A DNA stretch of 64,000 bases, from positions 796,016-860,015 of the forward strand of contig VXAA01000604.1 of assembly GCA_013399115.1 (NCBI GenBank), in the 5' to 3' direction. The translations under genes were made by a program, and so were the position numbers. Of this stretch, positions 35,583-49,500 are shown piece after piece (the first letter of the stretch is position 1; each line of letters begins with the position of its first letter). The DNA is from Anseranas semipalmata (taxonomy: Eukaryota; Chordata; Aves; Anseriformes; Anseranatidae). Below the pieces are notes generated by a model. It was not told the origin of the DNA and searched no databases. It worked only from the letters and a program-made list of their open reading frames with translations.

Positions 35583-38500
35583 GAGGACGCTAGTTAAGCA
35601 GAGATGGAAATCCCTCCCCAAAGCTGCTGACTCCCTTTTTGTGTGGTTCTCTTCCTCCTGAGATCTCAAGTGCTGCATGAGGAAAGCGAACATTAACTCT
35701 CTTCACCGCCTTGGTACCTTGTTTCTCCATTTATGCAGGGACATGTCTGTATCTTGTGGGAAAACTGGGAAGGCAGGTTAGGTTTGTGTACGAGACAAGG
35801 GTGCTGCTCTCTAGTCCGTGCTGCCTTTGTGCACCTCGTCTCCACTCTGACTCCTGGGGTCAGTATTGCTTTTGGCAGACTCTTGGCAGTTCTTGTTGGC
35901 ATTGAACTTGCTGGAAACAGGAACTGGTTATTACAATCAGTCCTTTCTTGCAAAGCTTTGCTTTTAAACCATTTAAACTGCCATGTAACTTACACAGAGC
36001 AGCATCCTACACTGCTGGTGAACCTCTTGCAATGAACCTGCTCAAGTCCACATTCTGCTGAGGCTCTGAGGTTATCTTAGGTTTGTGTTAGGGATTCTCT
36101 CTGTCACTAAAGGCTTCCCATGTACTGCAGGCTGACTTGCTATGCTCCTGCAGCATGAACTTCTTTTAATCCAATATGACTGTGCAATTTACAACTAGGT
36201 AGAAAGGCCTCTTGTATTTTAGCCTGTATCTGCAGTGCTGAGAGACGTGCTGGTGATTTTTTTTCCAGGTTTTCAGGTGACACAAAGAAATTGAAGCCCA
36301 GAGCACAAACTGTGCTGACTGTTGCTTCAGTTGAGGAGGGGAAATCTGTGGGCAGGGGAGGATGGGAGTGGCTGCCAGTCCGTACTCTCTTGGCCTGCTT
36401 TCTTGCAAAAAGATGTGATAAGTTAGGGGAAACAGTTTTCAGAAAATACTGTTTTTTGGAAGTAAACATCTTAGTCTGTTGCCATTCTTTGAGGTGAGAA
36501 TGGTTTCACTCCAGAAATTATGCAGACCGATGCTTTTGTATCAGATTGTCCTGTGGCACACTACCGGGTGGAGTACCACCGGACTGTATAAGGGAGTTGC
36601 TTCATTTTCCCTTTTCACAATGTCCCCGTACATAGCCCTTTGTAAACGATGCTGAGATGCATTGCAGAGGTTGCAACCACCGTGCAGTGCTGTCGATGCA
36701 CGCGTGAGGGCAGTGCACCACTGACTGCCCTGCCTTCCCTCCTTCCCTGCCACGGACACTGCTGCCTGAAATCCCTCCCAATTTGGCATGGAACAGGGAG
36801 CTGGAGCTGCTCTCTGCTTGCACTTGTGTTACAGTTTGTCTTTACGACGGGGATGCGATACCTGTGGTACAGAAAAAATAGTGTATTCTCTCCAAACCTG
36901 CTGTGCCTGACTGGGGAATGAATTTTTACAATGAATTCTAATTAGTTTGAGCAATCTGGTCCTCTCTGTGTGCTTTTCCAGGGAGATCATAGTAACTAAT
37001 AGCCCAGAGAGGTTCTTCAGGCTTTTTGGGTGGTTAACATTTAACTGAAATTTTATGTTGAGCTGTGAAGCAAGCCATTTGGATTGAGCTACATTAGCAC
37101 ATTGATAGAGCACTGTAACTGCAATATTGTAGTTGATAAAAGCAGCTCTAAAATTCAGTTATTGAGGCCTACAGTAGCATAAGAACCAGGTCTACATTAT
37201 ACAAAATCAGTGGAAAAGATGTTTACTATACAACTTACTGCCAAGCTACCTGATACCCAAAACATGCCTAGCATCATTTCAAAATGCATCCAGATTCTAC
37301 CTGACATACTGATTTGATGCAGGAAAGCTCTTTGTGGACCAAGGTATAAGAAGAAAAACAAATTTACTGGGACAGAGAGAATACGAAGACCCCCCTGGAC
37401 ACCCATCAGCTGTTGTGAGTCTTCTCTGTTTTGTCAGAACTGTTTGGTTTTTGGGTGATTCCTGGCCACCTATCTACACAACACGGTAAGGGAAACCTGC
37501 CACAGGTTTAACTTTGAAGGTGCTTGAGTTAGAAGAAGTTGGCCTGGTTGTGCAGTGCACACCTGGCCTGTTCTTGCAGAGGTGAAGGGAAACCTTGGAC
37601 TGTCCTGAACTGAACCCTTGAGGTCCCCGGATGTCTGGCTCAGAGCACAGGTATGCCAGCAGCCAGCTGGGCTCTGCTCTGCTGGCGTGGATGAAGAGGC
37701 TCCTGCTGCCAGCTCCCTCGCTGCTCCTTACGTGATGCGGTTCTGCCTTGCCAGTGGAGTGGCCGGTTCCTTGCACATGGACAGCTGGCAGCAATTGCCA
37801 GGGACCAGCTTTCATCTTTGAAGGCTGGACAGGCCTTGGTATAGCCCTTTGCAAAGGAAATCATGCTCTACAGTCATCTTCTTTGCCTTAAACTGAGCTT
37901 TGCAAATTGGTCTCATCATACCTTTTACCTGTAATGCTAGAAGCAGATACCAATCTCCTCTTGTTCTTCTAATTTCATGCTTCAGCCCACTGTGCTGCCT
38001 CAGATAAAGCTCAATTTTGGGCCAAAGCAAGGAGCCAGGCATCAGGCTTACAAGTGACAGGTCCTCTGCTCTGTCCCAACAGGGCTCTAGAGTGGCAGAG
38101 GGGTTCCTGCAGGAAGGCTCGGTGCCAGCACGTCCCAGCACCTTCCTTATCAGTATCACTTCAGGGAATAGGTATGAAAATACACCGAAGTGAGCCTGGT
38201 AAGAAAAGTTACTGGCAAATACAAAAATCACAACATTTCCTCTCTCAAGCATTTAAAGCTTCAAAAACCAAATAATTAGGTTTTCTGATCTTAATAATTT
38301 TAGCAGCCTGGGGACCATGGGGATGTGCCTGTTGTGTTTTCACATGATGTGTTCTTCACAATCCCCTCTGCTGTACCGATACATCACCAGACAATGAAAA
38401 GAGGACTGCTGATCCCGAGTGGTTCCCCGGGAAGGGGCAGAGGTGGTGAGCCCCAGACAACACAGAGCCCTCTGGATCCTTCTCCTTACTGCCGAAGTGC

Positions 38501-41500
38501 CTGGGAAGCCACCACATCATTCTTGCTATGATTTCCAAGGTTGGCTGCTGGGGTGTGTGTTGATGAAGCAGGTATATGCATCTTCTCAGCCTGATGAGAT
38601 TTGTGCCATAGAGAAGTGCAAAACTGCACCGGAGGTACGAGGTCCTCGTGCACCTTTGGTGGGAGTGGAAGGCCACATCAGGGAATGGTACAAGGTAAAA
38701 TCCTGGTTGCTCTGTGCTGTTAGAGGGTCCTCACCATCTTGGCTTTGTCTGCAGTTCAGCAAGTCTGTTGCTTTATTTCCCCTTCTCAACACATCTTTGG
38801 GCAGTGTCAATTCCTGGGGTGGTTTTCTTATTGGCGCGTGAGGAGCATGGTCCTTTGCTGGCCTCTCAATGACTGCCATGAGCAGCCTGCAGCACCTGCC
38901 TACCTGAACACATGGATGTTGGGCTGGACCTGTACCCCTGCTTCTGCACGTGCCTTGCCTTCACCTCCTCTTGGTGCCCTGCTTCCCTGGAGCTCCCTGG
39001 GGCTGGGGTAACTCCTCTGATTTACTGCTCTTTTGTGGAGAAGGGCATGTCCTTCACTTGGCAGATGCCCCTTCCCTGACCAACACTAGCTTGCAGACCT
39101 GGCAGTCGGGAAGAAAATGTGGTTCTTGTTCTTGCTGATGCTGTTTCAGTGTCTTGGCAACATCTACCAAAGCCCTGCTGGGCTCAAAGAAGAACATGAG
39201 CATTTTACCTTTTTTAAAAAAAATAAAAATTCTAGTATGTCCTTACTATTAAAGCTCCTGATTTTCCCCTGAGATCCATCCAATTCAGGCATTTAAACCT
39301 CAGCCTTTTGTTGTAGGGCCATGTGTGTCCACCCAGTGCCTTTAGCAGAAGTCTCTAAAATTTAGAGGGGAGCCACTCTCTCTCATGCCTACTTTGCTTG
39401 GAAGCAGTGGTAGGACAGCAAGGAAATCGGTGAGCTTGACAGGCACAGGATAGTTACTGTTACAACAGAGTATTCAGAAACCTTTTTCTCTAGAACCTTC
39501 AGCTATGCTATGGCCTTGCTGTCTCAATAGAATCATTAGGGATGTGACAAGAAACTCCATTGCACCACTTTCCTCCCATAGAAGGAAGCTTATAGTTCAA
39601 AAAGAGGGCTGGATTCTGACAACTGTAACTCCTGCACTTCTCTGGATTAAACCTAAGTCGGTGGAAAAGAACAGTTACGAAATCAACCTCCTAGAGAGCG
39701 CTGATTGCCAACTTTGGATTTCCAACCCATTGACAATATTTCCCACGTAGTCCCACAAAATTCACAGCTGGGACTGTTGTAAGGGTGGGCTCCATTAGAC
39801 TGTAACTTCAAGAATAAAAAGAGGTGGGGACCCAGCAATTTGAAGGCATTGTGCATCTTCACATGTCTGAATGCTCCTGAGCATCTGCTTGTTGGCAGAA
39901 CACTCCGTTCTCCCTTACTGCTGTGGGCAGGGGAGCTGTCTGAGAAGTGGTCAGGAACAATGGGTTGTGATGCAGATGGCTGGAAGGAAGTTGGGCATTT
40001 AAAAGGAGTGTCGCAAAGTCTGGAGCAGATGCTACACATCAGAAAACTGAATTATCCCTCTCCGAGATACTCTTCTGGTGGAGCTGCTGTATGGTTTGGG
40101 CTTCACAGTCACCTATAGGTTAATTCTGATGAGTGGGAGACTTCCACTGTAAGCGAGGATCCCCTTATCCAGCTTCCCTGGAAATGGATGTCTTGCTTTG
40201 ACTTTGGAAAAGGATCTAGCCCAGAAAATGAAGTGACAGGAAAAATCTTGTTAATTCTTTTTTTCAGAATAGTTCAGCCATTTCAAGATGGAGAACAGCA
40301 CAGATGTTGCCTGTAGGTGTATAAACAGGTATTTCTAGATGCTCTAAAAACTATTTTAGATCCCCTTACACGGGGGTTGTGTCTTGGTCAAAGGGAAGTG
40401 GTGTTGGGAGGTAACCAGCAGTGGTACCAGCACTGCTGCATGGGACAGGAGCCGTGCTGCAGCCTGAACCTCCTGGAACTCTTCCAGGAGCAGGGAGGAG
40501 ACTGAACAACACAGGGTGATTTGGACAATTTCTGGCCTTTCTTGCAATTTTGATAGAGGACGCACATTCTGCTTTATGTTTTCTTTTGTACAATAGTAAA
40601 AAGTCGGTTTTGGAATACAAATGCCATTATTAATACTGCTGTCTCTCTGGCGAGATGTCTCGATGAAGCAGCTTTCCAGAAGGAGTAAGTATTTCTGCAC
40701 AGTTGTCTTTACAACTCTGGTAGATGCCACTGTGGCTTGAAGAGATGTCTGCTCTCCAGCTTGCTTTCTCAACTTTATATCCCATTAAGCTATTTTGTTA
40801 ATAAGGGCTGAGCCCTGCAGGGCTCATGGACTTGTCCAAGCTCCATCGCCATGGCTCTGAACCTACAAACATGTTCTGGGCACCCTTGCCAGCACCCTCC
40901 CTCTACCAGAGTCAGGCTTGGCAGTGCAAGCAAGGGGCAAGTCAGCTTCCTGGAGTTCCAGGTGGGTGTAAGGAAGGGATTAAGGGCAGCTCCACCCAAG
41001 TGCAGGTCACTGTGTTGAGGACACCTTGGACAGGGTTTCAGCTCCGAGCCACTCATGGACATCCTCGGCATTCACTGCTCTTCCCTGTTCCTCTTTTCTC
41101 TGCTTCTCGCCCTGGGGCACCTGGCACTTACTACCTTGTCTTCAGCTCCGTTGTTTTCAGCACCATTCTCTCCTCTCCCTCATCTGATCCCGGCAAACAA
41201 CTCGGTGTAAACAGCAGGGTGAGGGCAGAAGCCTTCACCCTTTCCTGCAGAGGGGCTCCTGAGGGACACATCGTGCTTTTCTGGCCAGGGGAGCGGGGCG
41301 TTCAGCTGGGTGCTGCTGGGCTGGGTGGGGGGCTCATGCCCCAGGCCCACCCACATGCCCACCCCAGCTCAGGGTGCTCATCAGGATGCGAGCAGCTTGT
41401 ATTTGCCTGTTGTGATTCTTGTGTGCTGGGAATTCTGTTAAAAACAAGGTTGGGAAGTTCCTTGCGTTGTAGGGGAACCAGCTTTAAACCTGGCTAATAC

Positions 41501-44500
41501 CATCTTCTGTAGTGCAAGAAGGACCATGAGTGAATAGAGAAGTGCCCATTAGCATTTAGAGACCATCCTAGAGATAATGAGGTCAGTCCAACTTGAAGGA
41601 TAACTGCGCAGAAAGCAACGAAACAATCTGTGTGGGTGGGTTTGGGCCTGCTGGACCTGCAGGGAGGGTTCGATGAGAAGGACACAAAGCAGCTGGATGC
41701 AGCAAAACCAGCTTCCTTTTCTTGCAAAACAATTGCACAATGGGCAAAGGTATCTTACCCAGGTCTATAAACTACTACTCTGAGAGGAGTTGTGTCGCTG
41801 CTTCTCCTGATCAGCAGGGCTCAGCCTGTGCTCAGGAAAGAGGAAAAGCAGCAGCATTAGACCACAGCATCTGCTTGTGTTAAAAGCAGCTGCCCAGAAG
41901 TGAGCACCAGTGTCTCTCCTTGTTCTCCAATTCCTGTGGATGTCAGTTCTATGGCAGGGAAGTGAGAAAGTAAATTCCTGTAACCATCCGTCCAGCTTGA
42001 GTCAAACTAAACTCTGTGGTTTCTGTGTTGTTGTCATAGAAAAAAGTCCAGAACTCAGGAGACAATTATTTCAGAGTTTTGTGTTGTGTTTTGTTTTTCT
42101 TTCCTCCAGCATCAAGTTGCTGTGCCAAAGCTGTGTTGGCTGATCAGGGTTAACAGAATTAGAAAGTGGTGAAATGTTGATAAAATCCTAGTGATGAGTC
42201 ATTAACATACAAAGCAATCTGGTGACTAAGAACACAAGTTTTGTATTACCATTTTTCAAGCACATGTAAAGGTATGAGCAATTAAAAATCCTCAGGAGAA
42301 ATCTGTCTCAGAGCAGATTCTTTGTCTTTTATTAAGGCTGTGGAAGGTGCTGACAAATTGTGCAGTACCTCTTTTTCTTTTTAATTCTGAAAATCCTTTG
42401 GCCTACCCACTTGTGAAGGCTGAGCTCTGCTCTCTCCTGGCTCTGTTGGCAGTTGTATTTCCACTTGACCCTCTGTTTCCAGATCTGTTGGATGTCCTCT
42501 GAGCTCAGGAAGGAAACACTGCATGTGCCGGAGAGAGGAGGGAGCCAGAGGCAGGTGAAGTTAATTCCCCCGAATTGCTCTCGAAGCCTCATTCAGGATG
42601 TCAGGGTCACTGGGCCTGAGTCATTAGTGCCTTGTGAAACGATGCCAGTGGAGCAACAACAAAGCATCTGATTCCGTAGGTCACAGTCAGATTTGTTACC
42701 AGCCCATGGCCTACTCCAAACGGGCACCGTGTTCTCTGTTTAATCTCTAGTGAGCAATCATATAATTACAAAGGATTTCTTACAAACAGGTTCCTGAGGA
42801 GAGGCCAAAGGGCAGAGAAGGGAATCTGTTTTTCCATCTCACCTCTCCCAGCACAGCTGCATTCAGGGGCTTTGGCTGCAGTGTGTACGGAGATGCAGGC
42901 AGCACCCCTGTAGCTAACAGGTGCTGTCTGGGGTATTTGAAGACCTGAGATCCACCTTTACTGGCGCTATATCGAAGTGGCGGTGCTCCCACTGGTCTGC
43001 CCTGTGGTCTGACTGCTGGCTGCAGGGATCACTGCATCTTCTGCACTCCATGGGAGTTCTGGACCATGACCCCGCAGCCTGTTGTAGGAGCTGTTTGTCC
43101 TGATCTTTCCATTTGGCCTGTGTGGGGGAAGTTCAGTGTTGCCAGTCCTTGACTGTCCTGTTAGCTAGAGGAACCCCTGCAAGCTTTGGGCCCCTGTAGA
43201 AGGGGAATACAGATCATTGTCTGGTGGCCCAGGGTGACACAGTCCTGTTCCCCAGTCCCTTGGCTTTAATGTTACACAGCCCATAAGAATGGGAATGATG
43301 CAGCAATGAGGCCAGTGGAGCTGCTTTGTGCCTCTTGCAGGTGGCTCAGGTGTTCTGGGTTTTTCTTCCAGCCCAGCTCGCTGGATCGAGTATCTTGGAC
43401 AAAGGAGCCTGGCCTCCTTTCCATCCTCTCACAAAGGAATTGCAGACCTCCCCGAGCTGCTGCTTCTGCTGCTGGAGCATCAGATTTCATCAGTGCACCA
43501 GTGGCTCAGCTCTGTCACAGTTCATCTTCTGAGCTGGAAGTGTTGTCCTGTGCATGGATTTCTGTCCCACCAAAACTTGGGCGGATTGTGTTGCGTCCCA
43601 GAGCCTGCTCTTCATTTCCTTCTGTTGTTCTGAGCCTGCCTGAGTCTCTGAAATTACCTCAGGTCCCGCTTCCCTCTCAGCACAGCCTTGGAGAGCTCTT
43701 CTTCTGTGCCAGTTCTTTCACACAGCCTTTACCATATTTGACCTACTTGTCATTTTTGTACAGAGTTGTCTGAAAACAGCAGGAGAGAGAGCGATGCTGT
43801 ATCTGAGGAGTGCTGGCTCTTAATTAAAAACAATTACAGTGGACAACTCAAGAAGCCAATCAAGGCTGCAGTCTGCAGGTAAGGCGCGTTCAGCGTGCAG
43901 GTGTCTATGGTGCGTGATATAGTCTTGTACACATGCTTTGTTGGCACGTCTGTCTTGTGCTGCTGGCTATCAAGGTGACCCCGTGGGACGGTACCTCTGT
44001 AGCCAGAAGAGCAGCTGGGCCCTTTCTGCTTTCTCACGGCTGGAGCAGATTTCCGAAAACACCAACCCAAATTGGCACAAGCACACTTCAGTCAGGCGTG
44101 GTGCTCCCCTCTACACGCTCCCCAGCGTGTTTAGCAATGGGAATTCACACCCAGTCCCACACATCATCCCTTAGCAAACATTAGCTTGCCGCTCCTAGTG
44201 GCAGGGTGACGCAGACCAAAGGAGAAAATATTTCGATTTCCGGGCACGTTTCTTTGGTATAAGAGTAACCATAATTTTCAGTAGAGTAGATCAGATTGCT
44301 CATAGCAAGTATTTTTCACCGTAAAATTTTTTGAATCCTTTGTGAAAGAACTTGCAGCTTGTGACTCGTCACTAAGCTGTTTGGAAACCAATTGCTTTCA
44401 TAAGAGCTGATGGCTGTGGCAGTACTCGGGGGTTACTGGCTTTCTACCTTGTGTATCAGTAAGACTGAACTGGTGACATTTTTAACTGGAGGCTAAAATT

Positions 44501-45150
44501 GTGTGTTAAAGCTCAGGTAATTTTTTAAAGACTTGGGGAGAAGTTCAGACTTAGGCAGTGTTTGCTTGAATATCAAGGATAAAAGAGCAGAGGCAGGGCA
44601 GTTAATCTGCAGTCTGTTGGGATTTTCAAAGGAGCATTAGTCAATCAAGCTGTAATGTACGGCAACCAGCAGATTTTTTGTAATGATTTTGTATTCATAA
44701 GTAGGAGCACCTAATACAAAACTAGGATTAAGTTGTAATGTGTTATCCTGCCAGTCTTGCCCCCGTAATTTCTCTCTTGGATTTTGTGCATAAAGCTGCT
44801 GTCCCCTGGAACAAAGGAGTCACGTTGCCTTTGCTCATTAAAAATTGCACGTGTATAAAATATCAGTGATGTCTTTAGTGTAAAACCCCTGGCTGTGTGA
44901 CTTGCACCGTGCATCAGAGCCCATCTCCTGCAGCCTGGCAACTGTCTCTGTTGCTATAGGAACGCGGCTCCAGCATCCGTCCGTGCAGAACTTCCCGCAT
45001 TCCCATTTTCGGAGCTGCTAGAGCACCGCCAGCCCTCGCGTGTTTCATTCACTTGCTCGCTCCCATCCAGGAGCGCTTCTCCTCCGAATCCAGAGTTACT
45101 CAGCACTTCTGAACTCGTAAATGAAACAACATTAGTTAGCTGCAGAAAAC
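35583..45150. other. Long intergenic stretch without recognisable genes
   Basis: Frames up to 223 codons occur (40826-41497, plus) but their translations are low-complexity or unrecognised and lack supporting splice sites. No RNA gene was identified. An AATAAA at about 39222 and ATTAAA at about 39249 (plus) have no gene to end. Distal regulatory elements may exist but cannot be seen without comparison. Confidence 0.5.
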
Positions 45151-45159
45151 TCACACGAT

Positions 45160-46590
45160 GCTTTGAGGCGCGCGTTCAGCTGGGATGGCGTTACTGCCGC
45201 TGGGCTTACTTCACGTGCAGACACGCTGTGTAATTAGCATCCCCTACGGTGCGTTATTTTCGTCTTTGCGTACTTAAAGCTATCAAAATCCCGGTGCGCC
45301 TGTCTGCAGTCCTGTACCAAAGGGCAAAAGTTTCTGAGCAGCATCCAGCCTCGAGCGCTAAGCCCCCAGGCAACGTAATCTGTTAGCGGGGAGGAAACTT
45401 CCCCGTGGCAAGTTTACCACGAGGCCGGGTGTGGCGCGGCTGTCGTGCTTCTCGGTGGCTCGTGCTGCCCACAGCATCGGCCCCGGCCCCGCCGAGCGTG
45501 GGCAGGGCGCTTGGCCTTGCCTCTGGGTACCCTGGTAGTTAAATAGTTAATGAGGGCTTACTGCTTCTTTTGTGGGATGATTCCGCTGCAATAATGAGAA
45601 TTTTGTGTAAGACGCTCTTAAAAAGACGAGATAGGTATTGATAAGGCTTGATTTTAAATGATGAAAAATGGGCTTTTGTTTGTTTGTTTTCCCCTTCCTT
45701 ATAGACAAGCGTCTGAACAAGACTGAGCTGTGCTTTCGCCCCCCAGAAATGCCAGGCCCGTGCATCGCGTGGTGTCCTGGGGCTCCGTGCGGGAGGAAGG
45801 GAGAGGCCCCGGTGCCACGGCAGCTCAGCCGAGTGAGGCCCTACGCTGCCGAGCAGAAAGAGGTTGAGGGGCTGGGAGAGGAGCTCTGGTGTGGAAAAGG
45901 CTGGGAGCTGTGGCTCCAGGGGTTTCCTGCCCATCAGGAACCCCCCGAGAGCTTTACCATGGTGGCAATAGCAGCTGAAGATTTAAGTAAGGGCTAATAA
46001 CGAGGAGAATAAAATAAGAGCGTGAGAAAAGCAAACAGAAGAAAAGATTTCTCAGCTGCAAAATACTCGGTAACGCTGCAAAACAACCTTGGCTCACTGC
46101 AGACCAAAATCCTGAGATGCTGGGAAGAGACGGCTCGGAGATTCCCTGGTCATTGACTGGTTTTTGATGTATCCCTCGCAGCCAGCCAGTGCGCTCGGCT
46201 CGCGGGCACGGCAGCCAACTCGCCCCCACCACAGCCAATCAACGCTGCTGGAGCTGGGCTGCTCCGGCGATAAAAGTGAAGGAAGCCGATGGCTGCGGAG
46301 TCATGCAGACAAAGCGCGAGTGAGAGGGAGACAAAAGGGACGGAGTCCCAGGAGATGTGAGCCACCCCGTTAAAGGAGACGTCCGAAGCCTCTGCAGCTG
46401 TGTTGATGCTGCTTCACGCAAGAGGCACCAGCCCCTCGTCCCCCCGGGAGATTGTCACGGCGTTAATTGACTCCGCACAAAAGCCGGCCGGCGGGGCTGG
46501 CAGCAGGGACCCCTCCTGCCTCGCCCCCTCCCCAGCTCCGAGAGCCCGGCCAGCAGAGCCGTGCCCCTCCAGCTGCCCCCCCCGGGTCAA
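45160..46590 (+). promoter_or_regulatory. CpG-rich region and core promoter of the small membrane-protein gene
   Basis: CG density rises from about 45160. A CCAAT box (46235-46239, within CAGCCAATCAACG) lies about 30 bases before a TATA-like GATAAAAG (46269-46276), placing a start site near 46300. That gives a roughly 290-base 5' untranslated region before the ATG at 46591. An upstream ATG at about 46406 opens a short competing frame that could reduce translation. Confidence 0.55.
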
Positions 46591-49500
46591 ATGTCACCTA
46601 TACCCAATGAAGCGGATCCCGAAGTGCCACGGATGGATCCCAGGATTCTTATTTTCCTTCTCTACGTGATGATCCTTCACGAGCTGGTGAGTGGCTGGAT
46701 GGAGTACCAAAAGCAGATAGCCAAGCCGAAGAAGCAGGCGGGTCCGGTCTGGTCTTCTAGGTGAGTTACTGCTTGTTATGTTTTCAAAAGGTGGACGGCT
46801 CAGGTCTCGAAGCGGGTATGTTCTGGGGGGGAAGCTTGCCTTTCGTGTGCCTGCATCAGTGCTTGGAGAGGTCTGCATGTGCCTGTCATCTGTTGTGTAT
46901 TAACGCACACAGGTAGGATTAGGTCCGTTAATCTTTTGAGCCTGTGTTGTCTGAACACACCATGTGTTTGACACACAGATGCAGATGCCCGTGATCTGTT
47001 TTTTTTTTTTTTTTTGTGGAAATGTGCTGCAACTCAGCATATTCCCCATGACTCAGGTTCCCAATCAACATACCTTGAAGACAAAAATGTGGGTAGCACT
47101 TCAGGCAAGATGTTCATCAATGAGACACAAACCTCTAGAGACTTTGTAATCAGCGTATTTCATGCTAAACCACTAGCGTGCATGTCACTATCTCTCCGTC
47201 TCCTCCCACCCTCTGGGCTGTGCCCACTACTCGGATCCCTTTCTTGTTTTCTGCCCAACAACAAAAATAGGCTCTAGAAATAAGGATGTAAGAGGAAAAC
47301 CCTGTGTACCCTTAAAATTCAAATATGTTTCTGCAACCTTTGTTTGTGCATCGTGCACTCTAACCTTGTAATAATGCTTGAGGTAATTGCAGTCTTAATA
47401 TTGTGGTGGTCCTATAAAGAAAAATATCTTGACAGTTCTGCATTGGCTGCGTGGTTAGAGACTCACACCCTGAGATCCAAAATTCACCTCCTGCCTTGTC
47501 TCAGGCCGTAGCACCAACGCATCATGGCTTTGGACCTCAGACGATGCCTGTGACCCAGTTTGCTCTCGGTCTGGCAGCCGCAGCACAGTGAGCAGAGCTC
47601 GCGGCTCACCATTAATCCTAATCCCGTGACGTGCAGCAATCCCAGCCACAGCCCCGGCGTGCTTGGTGCTGCACACACTGACGGTGCCTCCATGCAGGAC
47701 AAGGCGGTGGTGCAAGGATGTCCCGGGGTCCTGCTGGCAGTCACTAGCCAGGAGACGCCAGTTGCCAGTCCCTTCATCTGCAGCTCAGGGATAAATTCGC
47801 TGGCTGGATTTGCTGACCAGCAAAGCTGAACTGCACCTTGTGCTGCGTGCTTGTACGAGTAACATGATTTGCACTGGGAACACAGCCATGGGTGGAGACG
47901 GCTCCAGTGGAGAAATAGCTTGAAAGTGATGGACTGGCGGGGTTATAATTGAGGATAGAGACAGATTTCCTTGCTGACTTCAAGGAAGAGCATAGGGAGG
48001 CATCGGAGAATAACTCACCCGGGTCTGAGGTACCCCAGTGCTAGCAAAAGGATGTGATGCAGAAAACCTAATGGATATTTTATTTAGCAGCAGCCACCGA
48101 ACAACTTGCATTCAGCAGGCAGGATAATGTCGTAGGATGGAGCTTTTTAGAAGAACCTAAGGGAACGAGGTGCCCCACCACAAACAAAAACATCCCCAGG
48201 GGCTGGCATCTAACCCAGCCTCCTCTGGGGAGGTGGGACCGGGCAGGAGGGTTTGTGCAGGGCCCCGCACCCCGGGCACGTCCCTACCTTTTCCATCTGT
48301 GCCAAATGCGTGGCCCAGCTCAGCCCTTGTGCCTGTCCCCTGCTGTACCTGTCCCAGGCTGGTCACTGCAGTGACACAGGAGATGCTCAGGACGTTGGGC
48401 TGTGGCTGCAGGAAGGATGCAAAGGCTCGTGCTGGAGTGCAGGGCAGAAGGTGAGCGCAGGGCGGCTGTACACGCTGCGCTGGTCCCTGTGGTGGCTGGG
48501 CTGTGGCACAGCTGTGGAAAGGGCATCTCTGGGCTTCCCCTGTGCCCTGGTAGAAATCCTGGCCACGGCACGATTTTGCTCCTTTAGCCGACTCCAGCCA
48601 GCTTGGGAAAGCAGAGCCGCCAGCTCTGTGTGCGTCACGCAGAGCCTTCACGGGCTGCAGCCTGAGCAGGCGAAGCTCTGCAGCTGGGAGAAGGGGGAAA
48701 TTACGGGATGAATTGGGGTCCTTCTAGTGGAGGTAAGATTGTCCTGGGGAGGGACAAAACCCGCTCATTGTCATTCGGGGCCGGGTGGCTGACCTGCTTG
48801 TGGTGGCCGCTACACGCTGAGGCAGCGCCTGGTGAAGCTTCCTTGGGCGATGAGCCCTTGTGGCCAGGTTCCCCAGTGCTCAGAGAGCACAGCTGGAGCC
48901 AGATGTTCACCCTTCAGTATAGGCTTGGGTTTAGAAAGCGTTCAGCAATGCTTGTCGCATCCCTAGCGTGCTCCTCCGAAGGGTTCAAGCCACGTCTGGG
49001 CTGTGCAAGAGAGCCCCATCGCCAGGGCAGGAGCACCCCAGCGCCAGCCGGCTCGGAAGCAGCTTTCCCACCGGTTGGTTCAGCGCTGGGCCAGGTACCA
49101 TCTGCCCACGATGGCCTCCAGCCAGCCCCGTCCCCTGGCAGCTGCTGTAGCGCTGGCATGAAGAAAGCCACGGCCTCTGCTTTGGGTTAGGGGATGGAGA
49201 GCGGCCCCACGCCGGTGCGGGGCTGGGCTCGGGAGCTCGGTGCCCAGGCGAGCGCTGGGGACGGGTCCCAGTGTGGGCAGCCGCGGGGCTGCATCTCGTG
49301 CTGGATGCCTCCGTCCTGCTCGTTTCCACCTCCTGCCAGGAGCAATGCGAGCAAGGGGCTGGTGCCATCCGAGATTCGGGGATTATTGAATTTTAGGATT
49401 TGCAGATGTTGCCAAGGAAGTTACCCAAAGCCTTCCCATAAGAGCTCAGCCCCAAAAGACAGCGAGCCAGGCCTCCTTGGAAGAGGAGGCCAGCACTGTC

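Noticed and set aside
40826..41497. 223-codon plus-strand reading frame
   Set aside because: The translation is unrecognised, has no conserved-looking motif and is not supported by promoter, splice or poly(A) signals.
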